The notes under the pieces: model-generated | The model's database searches: none | What the model saw: only the letters and a program-made list of their open reading frames with translations | Told to the model about the DNA's origin: nothing | Made by a program: the position numbers and the translations under genes | Part shown: in pieces, positions 8,177 through 16,303 of the stretch | Layout: every line of letters begins with the position of its first letter | Numbering within the stretch: position 1 is the first letter of the stretch | NCBI GenBank assembly: GCA_016839345.1 | Contig: JAEOUL010000344.1 | Coordinates: 1-29,213, forward strand | Length of the DNA: 29,213 nt | Direction of reading: 5' to 3' | Source: Candidatus Thorarchaeota archaeon | Lineage (GTDB): Archaea; Asgardarchaeota; Thorarchaeia; Thorarchaeales; Thorarchaeaceae

Positions 8177-11074
8177 TTATCTATCTATAGTCACTCCACA
8201 GAACGGACATTCAACACTCTTACCATCCTTGAGCATTTTCACAGAATCGATGGGTAGTAATCCACTACACCTTGGACATAGCCAAGCACTCAGCTTCTTG
8301 GAGATTTCATCGATGGCTGGCATTATCATAGCTTCATCCTCACCAGACATCCTGACCTTGCAGGTAGCTCCCGCTGCTCCTGACTTTCCTGTTATGGTAA
8401 TATCTAATCCAATGTTCTTCCCTGTATACTTCCCAGAAGCCCAGCCGCTGATGCTTATCTCCGTGTGTTCACCAACCTTACCTGAAGAGCTATCCACCTC
8501 AAAGAAATTAGAGTCTTTTAGAATCCGAAGTGTCTTTTCATGCATTTCTTCAGGAGTCCACTCCTCAACTCTTAGTGATTCTTCTCCATGCTCAAATCCC
8601 GATATTCTAAGCTTATAGTCCTTAGGAGTGATGCTTTCAGGATTTAGTAGGTCACAAACAGCGCGAATTGTATATGGCTCAGTTGCCATCGAGTGAACTT
8701 CTCCCTTATGGTCAACATAGGATATGCTGGCTATGATGTGTCCCTTGACACAGTCTTGAGTTGGCATGAACTCGAAACCGGGACTTCTGAAACCCTCCGG
8801 GTCAATCTTGTGTACGATTCTACTAATATCACCCTCCAACTTCAGGCTATCCCTCGGATATGATGATATTGTGACAGTAACATCTGTGATCACATTGGAT
8901 GTATTGTTCAGAACCTTGACCTTGAATCTGAATCTGTTGCCAACAAACTCAGCGCCTCTGAGTACATGGACTCCAGTTTCTGGTGTTATTGCTAGTTCAT
9001 CAATTACCTCTTCATATGGTGGAATTCCTTCAGCGACCTCAATGGGCACCTCAGGTACGATAGGTCCCTTTCTTCTCTTCCTCACTACGACGGATGCAAT
9101 AATTAGAAAGATCCCCACACCTCCCACAAAGAAGCCTGTCATCAGAATGCCTAGCAGTGGAGGGCTGCCTGTTGTGGCAGCTAAGAAAACGACTATCACT
9201 AAATCCTCTGCGTAGTGACCATACGAATCACCCACAACTAGTTTATAGTGACATTCAGTATCTGCTGACCTAGGAGCGATAACGAAAGATATCACTCGGC
9301 TTATGGGTGTACCTGATTCAACCTCAACATCGTTCTCATAGATGCTGTAAGATGTGGGATAGCTGCCGTGAACTGTCCAAGTCACATTGTATCCTTCTGT
9401 GGACTCGGGTATTTCCAGTCTGTCCTGACCAACGATCAGTGGTATTAGATATGGTCTGTTATTGACTCCAACAATCATCGAGTCACTAACAAAAGAACCG
9501 CTCGTCGCCCAAACAGTTAACGTTACGTCCCAAACACCAGGTGGGAAATGGAATAAATCAATGGTAATACTACTACCATTCCAATTTCCAGAATCGAAGA
9601 GTAAATCATTTCTCTTCACCTCGTAATTCGACGGATGTGCATGAGCAGGAAACCAAGTGATTGAGTGCCCTTCGTCGCCCTCATCAATGAAGACATCAGC
9701 TGGATGATTTATTGTGGGCAGTTGGTCTGTAATGGTCGCCCATACTGTGTCATAGGCATGGTGATCCTCATCATCCCAAACATCAAGCGTGAAATTGTGA
9801 TGTCCAATCAAAACGCCATCCAATAGGTACGTGAAATCAGCATCCGGACTGAACCACGAGCCTGCCTCTACCTGCGTACCGTTCCTCAGAATTCTGTACG
9901 CCCCGGGATCCACATCATATGCTTTCCAGACGATTGTTTCCACCTCCTGATAGAATTCCATCTCGATATCAGGAGGCCGATCTATCATTGGAATTGTAGG
10001 GTCGTATAACTTTGGGTAGTGATCTAAACTGCCTGCAGGTCCACTAATAGAATACCAGCCCGTCCCAGAGTAGTCGCTCCAATAATTACCTTGTGAAAAT
10101 CCATCGTCCCAAAGGTTGTCTGTTCCGCTGTCTCCCACAATACTATGAACGAATGTGTTGTTCACAACAGAGTGATCGGTGCCAGCCAATACAAGTCCGT
10201 CACCATAACAGAACGCGAACATGTTCTCCGTTATAGTAAAGCCAGTCGACTGGGTATTTTCGTCTAGTCCGATATCGCAACTCCATATGATATTCCTATG
10301 AATCTCAATGTCATTAGAATCTGGTACATGGATTGCTCGGACGTTTCTCTCAAGTGAGTTATTTGTCACTATACCATGGGTGCAGTGATTGATTTCTATT
10401 CCATACCTCCAGTTCGCGATACATGTGCAATCGCGTATCGTTATATTGTCTGATTCAAAGAATGAGAGTCCACACTCTGTATCAAAACATGAAACAATAA
10501 TCAGCGTGACATTACTAGACCACTCAACAAAAACGCCAGCTGTAGAACTCTCTTTAGTATGGACATTCTCTAGGGTTCCAAAGCTTATGTGAGATAGACG
10601 AACACTGAAGGAAGCGCCAATCAGAAAGCAATCGCGAATCACAAAGTAAGTTGTGGTTCCTGTGATTGATATTGCAGATTCTGCATCAGTGAGAATCTCA
10701 AGTCCTGAGATTACATATGGGTTGGTTCTCGTACCATTTCCCGACCATCCTTCGGCCTGAGCGGTTGAGTTGAATTCAGAGTCGCCGTTAATCAGTATTG
10801 GATCATGGGGAGTATACTCTGAAAGAGTATAGGCCAATGGCGATTTGGTATTCGAGTCATCTAAGCTCTCGATGGAATCTCTTTGATACACACTCTCTGT
10901 ATTATAATCAATTGAGGATGTCCATCTAGTGAAGTACGCTGACTCTTTGCAGGCTTCATCCATCTTTCCAAAATCGTTTGGACATAGGTCTGTTATCTCA
11001 CAAGTAGGAATACCTGGAATCAAAATTATTAGTAACAGAATGCCTTTTGCCCACACTTTTCTTAGGCTGTCCAA
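8177..11074 (-). CDS. Receptor-like membrane protein: beta-helix and Ig-like ectodomain, cytoplasmic two-lobe domain and zinc ribbon, 965 aa
   Basis: Predicted type I membrane protein. A signal peptide is at about 1-25 (TTG start at 11074, weak ribosome binding site). Residues 90-125 carry the cap motif shared by all beta-helix proteins here (GDSEFNSTAQAEGWSGNGT). A NosD-like right-handed beta-helix runs to about 340, ending DNLWDDG..GNYWSDYSGTG. Three Ig-like repeats follow at 366-640, with SITWFPAHAHPSNYEV and NVTWTVHGSYPTSYSI as equivalent strands. A membrane helix is at about 640-663, then RKRRK. The cytoplasmic part has an Ig-like lobe (708-810), a second alpha-beta lobe (830-925) and a zinc ribbon with C933, C936, C956 and C959. 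The last ~270 residues closely match those of the protein encoded at 23145-25640, whose ectodomain is unrelated. Function unknown; architecture suggests ligand sensing or adhesion linked to an intracellular module. Confidence 0.8.
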   Translation of the reverse strand: MDSLRKVWAKGILLLIILIPGIPTCEITDLCPNDFGKMDEACKESAYFTRWTSSIDYNTESVYQRDSIESLDDSNTKSPLAYTLSEYTPHDPILINGDSEFNSTAQAEGWSGNGTRTNPYVISGLEILTDAESAISITGTTTYFVIRDCFLIGASFSVRLSHISFGTLENVHTKESSTAGVFVEWSSNVTLIIVSCFDTECGLSFFESDNITIRDCTCIANWRYGIEINHCTHGIVTNNSLERNVRAIHVPDSNDIEIHRNIIWSCDIGLDENTQSTGFTITENMFAFCYGDGLVLAGTDHSVVNNTFVHSIVGDSGTDNLWDDGFSQGNYWSDYSGTGWYSISGPAGSLDHYPKLYDPTIPMIDRPPDIEMEFYQEVETIVWKAYDVDPGAYRILRNGTQVEAGSWFSPDADFTYLLDGVLIGHHNFTLDVWDDEDHHAYDTVWATITDQLPTINHPADVFIDEGDEGHSITWFPAHAHPSNYEVKRNDLLFDSGNWNGSSITIDLFHFPPGVWDVTLTVWATSGSFVSDSMIVGVNNRPYLIPLIVGQDRLEIPESTEGYNVTWTVHGSYPTSYSIYENDVEVESGTPISRVISFVIAPRSADTECHYKLVVGDSYGHYAEDLVIVVFLAATTGSPPLLGILMTGFFVGGVGIFLIIASVVVRKRRKGPIVPEVPIEVAEGIPPYEEVIDELAITPETGVHVLRGAEFVGNRFRFKVKVLNNTSNVITDVTVTISSYPRDSLKLEGDISRIVHKIDPEGFRSPGFEFMPTQDCVKGHIIASISYVDHKGEVHSMATEPYTIRAVCDLLNPESITPKDYKLRISGFEHGEESLRVEEWTPEEMHEKTLRILKDSNFFEVDSSSGKVGEHTEISISGWASGKYTGKNIGLDITITGKSGAAGATCKVRMSGEDEAMIMPAIDEISKKLSAWLCPRCSGLLPIDSVKMLKDGKSVECPFCGVTIDR

Positions 11075-11308
11075 GATGAATCACATTCCTTATCCTTCGA
11101 TAGCTACCCTGGCTCATGAAACTCTATTCTGGAAGATTCCTACTTCCAGCTGTAATATACAACAATGGTTTAATTAAAATTTCCAATAGTTGATTATGAT
11201 TCAGTTTTAACAAATCGACACTCATTGAATGTGTCGGCCTCAAGAATGGTCTGGAATCTCAGAGTTGTAAACATCATGTTTTCTTTAACTACTAATCATT
11301 CCTTCATT

Positions 11309-11893
11309 CTAGGATTTGTTCATCAGATATGTCGACATGACAAATAGCCACACATAGGTGACTAGGAAGTCTACTCGTTCAATTCCGCCCCATCCAAGAC
11401 CCAGATCAATAGCTGTGAGAAAGAGGAAAGTTGTCACCACAGCCATTACTCCTAGAATTAATTGGATGTATGATAGGGGGGATTTCATGATTTTGAATGA
11501 AACAAATATTGCAATGACATGGGTAAAGGAATAGAAGTATCCGAAGACACTATGTATAGGGGGTAACGAGTGCATTGGAACTAGTCCCATCACAGTGACG
11601 AAGATGCCCCAAAGCATTATCAGAATCGCAAACAACCTACTGGGGAACATTGATTCCGCTTCTGATGCGCGATACAAAAGAAAACCTGCAATAAGAATAC
11701 AAAGCCCAAAACCTGTCAATGACAAATTGAATATTAGAGCATTAGAGGCACCAGGGGCTCCGAGTTCACTGATGAAAAGAGTAGAGAAGCTATATCCAGG
11801 TTCAACTAATGCCAGTATTAGTGAAACAAAGAAAAACTGTAATGTTGAAAAGAATAGGAATAGCCCAGCTACCTTCTCCTTATCAAATTCCAT
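11309..11893 (-). CDS. DUF998 family membrane protein, 194 aa
   Basis: Polytopic membrane protein with six hydrophobic segments. The DUF998 signature is visible in YSFSTLFISELGAPGASNAL followed by IFN (residues 34-56), and in the later PPIHSVFGYF region. The ATG at 11893 is preceded by GGAGGA, about 11 nt upstream. The biochemical role of DUF998 proteins is not established. A long AT-rich gap separates it from the genes upstream on its strand. Confidence 0.8.
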   Translation of the reverse strand: MEFDKEKVAGLFLFFSTLQFFFVSLILALVEPGYSFSTLFISELGAPGASNALIFNLSLTGFGLCILIAGFLLYRASEAESMFPSRLFAILIMLWGIFVTVMGLVPMHSLPPIHSVFGYFYSFTHVIAIFVSFKIMKSPLSYIQLILGVMAVVTTFLFLTAIDLGLGWGGIERVDFLVTYVWLFVMSTYLMNKS

Positions 11894-12261
11894 GATAACT
11901 ACATTCCTCCATCAATTAATCTATCTCTATTAGAGATATTAAAATAAACAATTTAGCAGCTACATAATAAATCATTTGCCCAATCATTACAAGATAGTAG
12001 CTCTTAGTGGATACAAAGTTACATAACACAAAATTTCGTCAAAACACGCTCATGATTATTTTCAAAATGAAATATAATTAGACTGTAAGTCACAATATGT
12101 GTGTCTTATTTATTTGTGCTTATCTCTAATTTAACCCTGAATTGACTTGTTTTGATTCCTACAATTCCAGATTGCTACACAGAGTAGGACCGAGAGAAGT
12201 GATTTTTCTACATTATTATTGAAGCCATGTCTGTTTCTCTTGCTTCTATACTACGAGGTAC
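11894..12261. other. AT-rich intergenic stretch
   Basis: Very AT-rich, with no open frame of note and no clear RNA gene. It probably includes the promoter of the minus-strand DUF998 gene. Its right end holds a short micropeptide-repeat remnant at 12229-12243. Confidence 0.5.
12229..12261 (-). pseudogene. Micropeptide repeat, copy 6 (short remnant)
   Basis: GCAAGAGAAACAGA on the minus strand matches codons 15-19 of the family, 3' of the TatD-like gene. The middle and the start are gone. Assignment rests on about 14 nt plus position, so it is weak. Confidence 0.35.
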
Positions 12262-13059
12262 CTACGATGTCAACAATTTGGTCATTGGCTTGAGTTTTGG
12301 ATCATCCGCCACAAGCCTGAGGACATTCCTGTGATTTAACGCTTCTATCTCCTCAGGAGTGGTCTGTCGCATTTCTGCAATTGCCTTCAAGATGTCAGGA
12401 AAGACATTTGATGGTGGATGATAGTTTTCACCACGACCTAAGACATCAATCTCTATTATTAGCAAATCATCATGAACTCTGGGGATCCTATTTTCAAAAT
12501 ATTCTCGATCTTTCTGAGAGAGATGGCTGAAACCTGGGGAACCATATGAAATATAGAAACCACAATCATTGAGTTCGTCTATAATCTCAGCAGGGCCACT
12601 GAACGAGTGAAATATTCCCTTCTTTATGCCATAACTTTTCATGACTTCCAGTCCCTTTGGCTCCAACCCATTTCTGAAATGGCAGTTCATTATCTTGTTG
12701 TGTTTTTCAGATGCCTCCAGAAAGACTTCGAAGAGCATATTCTGTTCCTCAGTGGTTGCCTTGTTCCTCGGTCCTTCATCCAAGCCGATCTCCCCAAGCA
12801 TTATAGCTTCCTTACACAATCGCGCAACTTCATCGAATCTATCCCTATACTCATTGGCATACCATGGAAGAATACCAAAAGAGGGAAAGATATACTCAGA
12901 GTGCTTTGCATATTCCATAGTTTTCTCATACGAAGGAATATCGCATGACTGCGCCCATGTCACAATCTTGTTTGCTGTGATGTCATCAATTGTTCTCTTA
13001 CGAAGCTCATCATCTACTAACCATGGCTCATCTAGATGTAAGTGAGTATCAATTTTCAA
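12262..13059 (-). CDS. TatD-like metal-dependent hydrolase, 265 aa
   Basis: Soluble amidohydrolase-superfamily TIM-barrel protein. Metal-binding residues fit TatD: H6 and H8 in MKIDTHLHLD, E90 in LGEIGLDEG, H127 in NCHFRNG, H151 in FHSFSG, and D205 in IIEIDVLGRG, which replaces the usual ETDAP-type motif. Length is typical of the family. The TTG at 13059 is preceded by GAGGAG about 11 nt upstream. It is divergent from the isochorismatase-type gene at 13274. TatD relatives are nucleases or other phosphoesterases; the altered last motif makes substrate assignment unsafe. Confidence 0.8.
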   Translation of the reverse strand: MKIDTHLHLDEPWLVDDELRKRTIDDITANKIVTWAQSCDIPSYEKTMEYAKHSEYIFPSFGILPWYANEYRDRFDEVARLCKEAIMLGEIGLDEGPRNKATTEEQNMLFEVFLEASEKHNKIMNCHFRNGLEPKGLEVMKSYGIKKGIFHSFSGPAEIIDELNDCGFYISYGSPGFSHLSQKDREYFENRIPRVHDDLLIIEIDVLGRGENYHPPSNVFPDILKAIAEMRQTTPEEIEALNHRNVLRLVADDPKLKPMTKLLTS

Positions 13060-13114
13060 GTTTCAATTCTCTCCTCACTATATCTATCGGATTGTGGATT
13101 GAGTGAGTATCATT

Positions 13115-13167
13115 CTTCCGGACTGCGCATAAAATTGAGAAATCAAGCCAGAAATTTCTCTCGCCAT
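13115..13167 (-). pseudogene. Micropeptide repeat, copy 7 (5' part only, frameshifted)
   Basis: The minus-strand sequence AATCGTCATGGC is followed by MARE, after which a one-base shift gives FWLDFSIL in the neighbouring frame, aligning with IFGPDYLPY. The tail and hairpin are absent. It lies between divergent genes. Confidence 0.5.
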
Positions 13168-13185
13168 GACGATTGTTGATTAGTG

Positions 13186-13203
13186 ATATAATTGAAATAT
13201 AAT
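13186..13203. promoter_or_regulatory. Candidate TATA region of the divergent promoter
   Basis: ATATAATTGAAATATAAT is the most TATA-like stretch between the divergent genes at 13059 and 13274. Composition-based guess only. Confidence 0.3.
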
Positions 13204-13273
13204 CATGGATTACGGAGACATTGATTATGGACCAAAAACAGAACATGATCAAAGATAGAAGGGAGATGCAAAA

Positions 13274-13942
13274 TTGAAAGTTGGTGAGTTCACAGAAGAG
13301 TTTCTGCTTCAACTAGCAAGAAAGGCATATACTCAGGGTGATGCCCAGTTCGAAATCAAACCTGAGAAATGTGCGTTGTTAGTTATTGACATGCAGGATG
13401 AATTTGTCAAACCTCATTGGTCTCCCGATTGGGTCCCTGAAGCTACGAAACAAGTTCCACGTGTCAAGAAGTTGATTGAACATTGTAGAACCAAGAAAAT
13501 ACCTGTCATCTACACCGTGTATTCTAAGACTCACAACTACATGGACCGTCCAAAAACAGGGAAATTCATGCCTGGGCGATATTCCGACCTTGATATTGAT
13601 TTCTCTCTATTTTACCAAGATGGTCAAGTCTGGCAAGAACTTGAACCTCGAGAGGATGAGATAGTAATTCGAAAATCATCATATGGAGCATTCTATGACA
13701 CACCTCTTGAAACGATTTTGAAGAACATGGAAAAAGACACTGTGATAATAACTGGCACACTGACAAACTACTGTTGCAGCAACTCCGCCAGACAAGCATA
13801 TGAAAGAAGCTTCAAAGTTGTGTTTGGAAGCGATGTGACAGCAGCTGATGATCCAGAAATGCAGGAGTTCGAACTAAAAGTTATGCGGAAGGGTTTTGCC
13901 AAAGTATTGACAGCTGATGAAATTATCGCTGCTTTAAGCTGA
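13274..13942 (+). CDS. Isochorismatase-family cysteine hydrolase, 222 aa
   Basis: Soluble Rossmann-like hydrolase of the isochorismatase/nicotinamidase superfamily. The catalytic triad fits D39 (LLVIDMQDEF), K134 (EIVIRKSSYGAF) and C167 (GTLTNYCCSNSAR). A second cysteine, C168, directly follows the catalytic one. The last part, FGSDVTAADDPEMQEFEL, is typical of the family. The TTG at 13274 has GGGAG 8 nt upstream. Likely activity is amide or ester hydrolysis (nicotinamide, N-carbamoyl compounds or similar); no substrate can be chosen from sequence. Its stop lies only 2 nt from the end of the micropeptide copy on the other strand. Confidence 0.87.
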   Translation: MKVGEFTEEFLLQLARKAYTQGDAQFEIKPEKCALLVIDMQDEFVKPHWSPDWVPEATKQVPRVKKLIEHCRTKKIPVIYTVYSKTHNYMDRPKTGKFMPGRYSDLDIDFSLFYQDGQVWQELEPREDEIVIRKSSYGAFYDTPLETILKNMEKDTVIITGTLTNYCCSNSARQAYERSFKVVFGSDVTAADDPEMQEFELKVMRKGFAKVLTADEIIAALS

Positions 13943-13944
13943 AA

Positions 13945-14004
13945 CTACTTCTGTTTCTCTTGCCTGTACGGTAGATAGTCAGGTCCAAAAATCTCTCTCG
14001 CCAA
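13945..14004 (-). CDS. Micropeptide, copy 8 (intact, TTG start)
   Basis: A 19-residue frame (M/L)AREIFGPDYLPYRQEKQK, stop TAG. Compared with other copies it uses AGA for Arg3, ATT-TTT for Ile-Phe, CCT for Pro8 and CTA for Leu11, all synonymous differences. Flanked upstream by the conserved ATCGTC. There is no hairpin, because the isochorismatase gene ends 2 nt away on the opposite strand. Confidence 0.5.
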   Translation of the reverse strand: MAREIFGPDYLPYRQEKQK

Positions 14005-14085
14005 GACGATCTTTTTCTCTCTAATCAATTCTACTCAAATCAACAATCAAATATTGGCTTTCCATTATTTTTTTTTGGAAACATT

Positions 14086-14433
14086 ATGACCGATTCAGAT
14101 ACTCCATCTTTCTATGACCTAATAACGATTGTTGCAAATCTTGTTCCTGATTTGCCAAAACCTAGTGAGATTATAGCAGAGATACAAGACAATAATCGGA
14201 CGCTCTGGCTTGAAGGCTGGTGCGACGGGTGTATTGCAAGTAAGGGGTTTCCACTAAAGAGTGAAGGAATGCTACAAGAAAAACTTGATCACATCAGGGA
14301 ATTAACGCCAGGATTTCTAGAAGAGAGAGCAAAGAAAAGAGGAATGACGGTTCAATGTTCCGGCTTTATTCCCTTAAAAGATAAGGAGTTCTTATACGGA
14401 GTATCTTGGGGAATCTTCCACAAGGAAATGTAA
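14086..14433 (+). CDS. Hypothetical protein, 115 aa
   Basis: No family recognised. A soluble acidic protein with a CxxC pair (WCDGC) near residues 46-49, another cysteine in VQCSGF, and an alternation of helices and strands ending in LYGVSWGIFH. The ATG at 14086 follows a T-tract and has no obvious ribosome binding site, so it may be leaderless. It is the first gene of a probable operon with the DUF362 and nitroreductase genes; a longer form of the DUF362 frame (TTG at 14406) would overlap it by 28 nt. Confidence 0.6.
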   Translation: MTDSDTPSFYDLITIVANLVPDLPKPSEIIAEIQDNNRTLWLEGWCDGCIASKGFPLKSEGMLQEKLDHIRELTPGFLEERAKKRGMTVQCSGFIPLKDKEFLYGVSWGIFHKEM

Positions 14434-14489
14434 ACAAATCAGGAACTCCATTTTTAGACTTAAATATCCGACATTCTGTAGATAGAGCT

Positions 14490-15320
14490 GTGTCATTAGT
14501 ATCTGTTGTAAAGGGAGAACGCGGCGTTGAACCCGTGTTTCGAGCAATGGAATTGATACCGTTCAAGGATGCTCTTGAGCCCTATGAAACTGTCCTAGTG
14601 AAACCAAATCTAATAACAGGTCACACTTTCGAAACTGGGATAACAACTGATCCCATAGTTGTTGAAGCAGTGATTATGAAGATGATGGAACTTGACAAGA
14701 AAGCTATAGTGGTTGAAACAGAGGGTGGGATAACATCACCAGACGAAGCAATCATTGAAACCGGTATGATGGAAGTGGTTGATCGATTGGGTTGCGAGTA
14801 TGTCAACATGGGTAAGCTTGATGATAAGGTCGAATTAGAAGTACAGAACCCACGCGGAATTGAGAAATTTAAGGTGGCCCGGATTGCTGTGGAGTCAGCT
14901 ATCATTACAGTACCAACAATGAAGACGCTGCATCATACAACAATCACTATGGGATTGAAGAACATGTTCGGTATGCTCACTACACGTAACAAATACTCCA
15001 TGCACCAATTTGGAACGAACAACTTCATCTACGATATCTGTAAGACCCTACGCCCCACTCTCAGTGTTATCGATGGCTTCTATGGCAAGTCTGGTAGTGG
15101 TCCTTGGAGTGGCACACCAGTGAAGATGGACACAATCATAGCGAGTGTCGATCCAGTAGCTGCAGATGCAACAGCTGCAAGATGCATTGGCATCGATCCC
15201 TACACCATTGATCATGTTCGGTGGCTTCATGAAGCTGGCATGGGAGAGATTACTGACATAGAAGTCGTAGGTGATGGCATCGAAGCCGTCTATCAAAAAT
15301 GGGAGATAGACCAAGAGTAG
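14490..15320 (+). CDS. DUF362 domain protein, 276 aa
   Basis: The conserved DUF362 pattern is visible throughout: VLVKPNLITGHTFETGITTD near the start, VPTMKTLHHTTITMGLKNMFG in the middle, and VIDGFYGKSGSGPWSGTPVK followed by SVDPVAADATAARCIGIDP near the end. DUF362 proteins are often linked to iron-sulfur proteins, but no ferredoxin CxxCxxC cluster is present. The GTG at 14490 is preferred because family members begin near SLVSVVKGE; a TTG at 14406, with CGGAG 4 nt upstream, would extend the N-terminus by 28 unconserved residues. It is followed 9 nt later by the nitroreductase gene, so they are very likely co-transcribed. Biochemical role unknown. Confidence 0.8.
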   Translation: MSLVSVVKGERGVEPVFRAMELIPFKDALEPYETVLVKPNLITGHTFETGITTDPIVVEAVIMKMMELDKKAIVVETEGGITSPDEAIIETGMMEVVDRLGCEYVNMGKLDDKVELEVQNPRGIEKFKVARIAVESAIITVPTMKTLHHTTITMGLKNMFGMLTTRNKYSMHQFGTNNFIYDICKTLRPTLSVIDGFYGKSGSGPWSGTPVKMDTIIASVDPVAADATAARCIGIDPYTIDHVRWLHEAGMGEITDIEVVGDGIEAVYQKWEIDQE

Positions 15321-15329
15321 GTGTGTATA

Positions 15330-15947
15330 ATGGATCCAATTATCTTACCAGAACCTATGAAAAAAGGTGGAAAACCTCTACTGGAAGCCCTATCACTAAG
15401 GCAGACTAACCGGAATATTGATCCGAGAGAGATTCCACTACAGGTTCTCTCTAACCTCCTCTGGGCAGCCTTTGGTGTAAATCGTGAGAAGGCATCCTTT
15501 AACAAACCAGGACGGACAGCTCCCTCTGCAAGTAATTCTCAAGAAATTGATCTTTACGTTGCATTGAAGAGTGGTCTATATTTGTATGAGGCAATTCCTC
15601 ATCAGCTGACTCCCATTTCAGAAGGGGACTTTAGCATGCTGTCTGGTCAGGGTGGGGCATCTAAGTTTACTCAGCATACACCGGTGAACATTTTCTATGT
15701 TGTAGACCTTCTACGTTATTATCTTGGACCTGACCAACCTGACCCGAGAATTGGTGACCACGAAGTTCAAAAATCATATTACTTCACAGATACTGGTTTC
15801 ATTGCGCAAAACATCAATCTCTTTGCTGCTTCAGAGGGGTTAGCTACCTGGTTCCATAACTGTGATAAAGATAGTATCAAAGCCGAATTCAATCTGCGTC
15901 CTAGTCAGCGGGTCCTGTTCGCGCAGACAGTAGGATACCCTTCCTGA
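15330..15947 (+). CDS. Nitroreductase-family flavoprotein (SagB-like subgroup), 205 aa
   Basis: FMN-dependent oxidoreductase of the nitroreductase superfamily. RQTNR at residues 24-28 and APSASNSQ at 64-71 are phosphate- and flavin-contacting regions in relatives. LLWAAFGVNR is typical of the SagB-like branch, as are the later DTGFIAQNINLFAASEGLAT region and the final QTVGYP. The ATG at 15330 has AGGTG 6 nt upstream; a GTG at 15321 also lies in frame. It follows the DUF362 gene with 9 nt spacing. The substrate is unknown; relatives act on nitro compounds, quinones or peptide azolines. Confidence 0.86.
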   Translation: MDPIILPEPMKKGGKPLLEALSLRQTNRNIDPREIPLQVLSNLLWAAFGVNREKASFNKPGRTAPSASNSQEIDLYVALKSGLYLYEAIPHQLTPISEGDFSMLSGQGGASKFTQHTPVNIFYVVDLLRYYLGPDQPDPRIGDHEVQKSYYFTDTGFIAQNINLFAASEGLATWFHNCDKDSIKAEFNLRPSQRVLFAQTVGYPS

Positions 15948-16060
15948 GTGTCTACGGTGTGACAGGAATTTGTCAAGAAGTGGGATTGTTTGGCAAGAAA
16001 GAATCCAAATCGCTTTGGAGAAGAAATTTGAGTACTGATTTTCTAAAGAGTCAGAGTTTG

Positions 16061-16081
16061 GAGATAGGAAGAACCTCTCTC
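16061..16081. terminator. Hairpin, GAGATAGG/CCTCTCTC
   Basis: An 8-bp stem with one mismatch and a 5-nt loop, after the nitroreductase gene and on the 3' side of micropeptide copy 9. Confidence 0.55.
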
Positions 16082-16102
16082 GATTTTACTTCGAAACTAC
16101 AT

Positions 16103-16156
16103 CTATTTCTCTTGCCTGAATGACAAATAGTCAAATCTGATTATCTCCCGAGCCAT
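16103..16156 (-). CDS. Micropeptide, copy 9 (17 aa, early stop)
   Basis: Minus-strand ATG at 16156 reads MAREIIRFDYLSFRQEK then TAG at codon 18; the ancestral stop is at 16097-16099. Arg3 is CGG and Leu11 is TTG. A diverged but open copy, with upstream CTCGTC. Confidence 0.4.
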   Translation of the reverse strand: MAREIIRFDYLSFRQEK

Positions 16157-16209
16157 GACGAGTAAAGAAAAGAAATTGATATGACTTCTATCAGCCTGAC
16201 TCTCCAAAG

Positions 16210-16219
16210 GTTTATATTC
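16210..16219 (+). promoter_or_regulatory. TATA-like element of the PadR gene
   Basis: GTTTATATTC lies about 20 nt before the operator palindrome and is preceded by CCAAAG, compatible with a BRE. It would place the transcription start within the palindrome. Confidence 0.45.
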
Positions 16220-16235
16220 TTTCAATATCAATACC

Positions 16236-16253
16236 GATATCGCAAGCGATATC
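16236..16253. promoter_or_regulatory. PadR-type operator palindrome
   Basis: GATATCGCAAGCGATATC has perfect 8-bp arms around AA. Just upstream, ATATC-N6-GATAT overlaps it, so several ATATC half-sites are clustered in front of the PadR gene. Autoregulation is likely. Confidence 0.65.
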
Positions 16254-16303
16254 AATAGTGATACGATTTGCTCGAATACTTGAATGGAGGTGAAAGAAAA
16301 GGC

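Noticed and set aside
8169..8618. A 149-residue plus-strand frame opposite the receptor-like gene
   Set aside because: A shadow of the conserved cytoplasmic tail on the other strand. A similar shadow occurs opposite the same tail in the 23145 gene, as expected from shared coding sequence.
13049..13312. An 87-residue minus-strand frame between the divergent hydrolase genes
   Set aside because: It overlaps the start of both neighbours, has no ribosome binding site, and its only recognisable part is a frameshifted piece of the micropeptide repeat.
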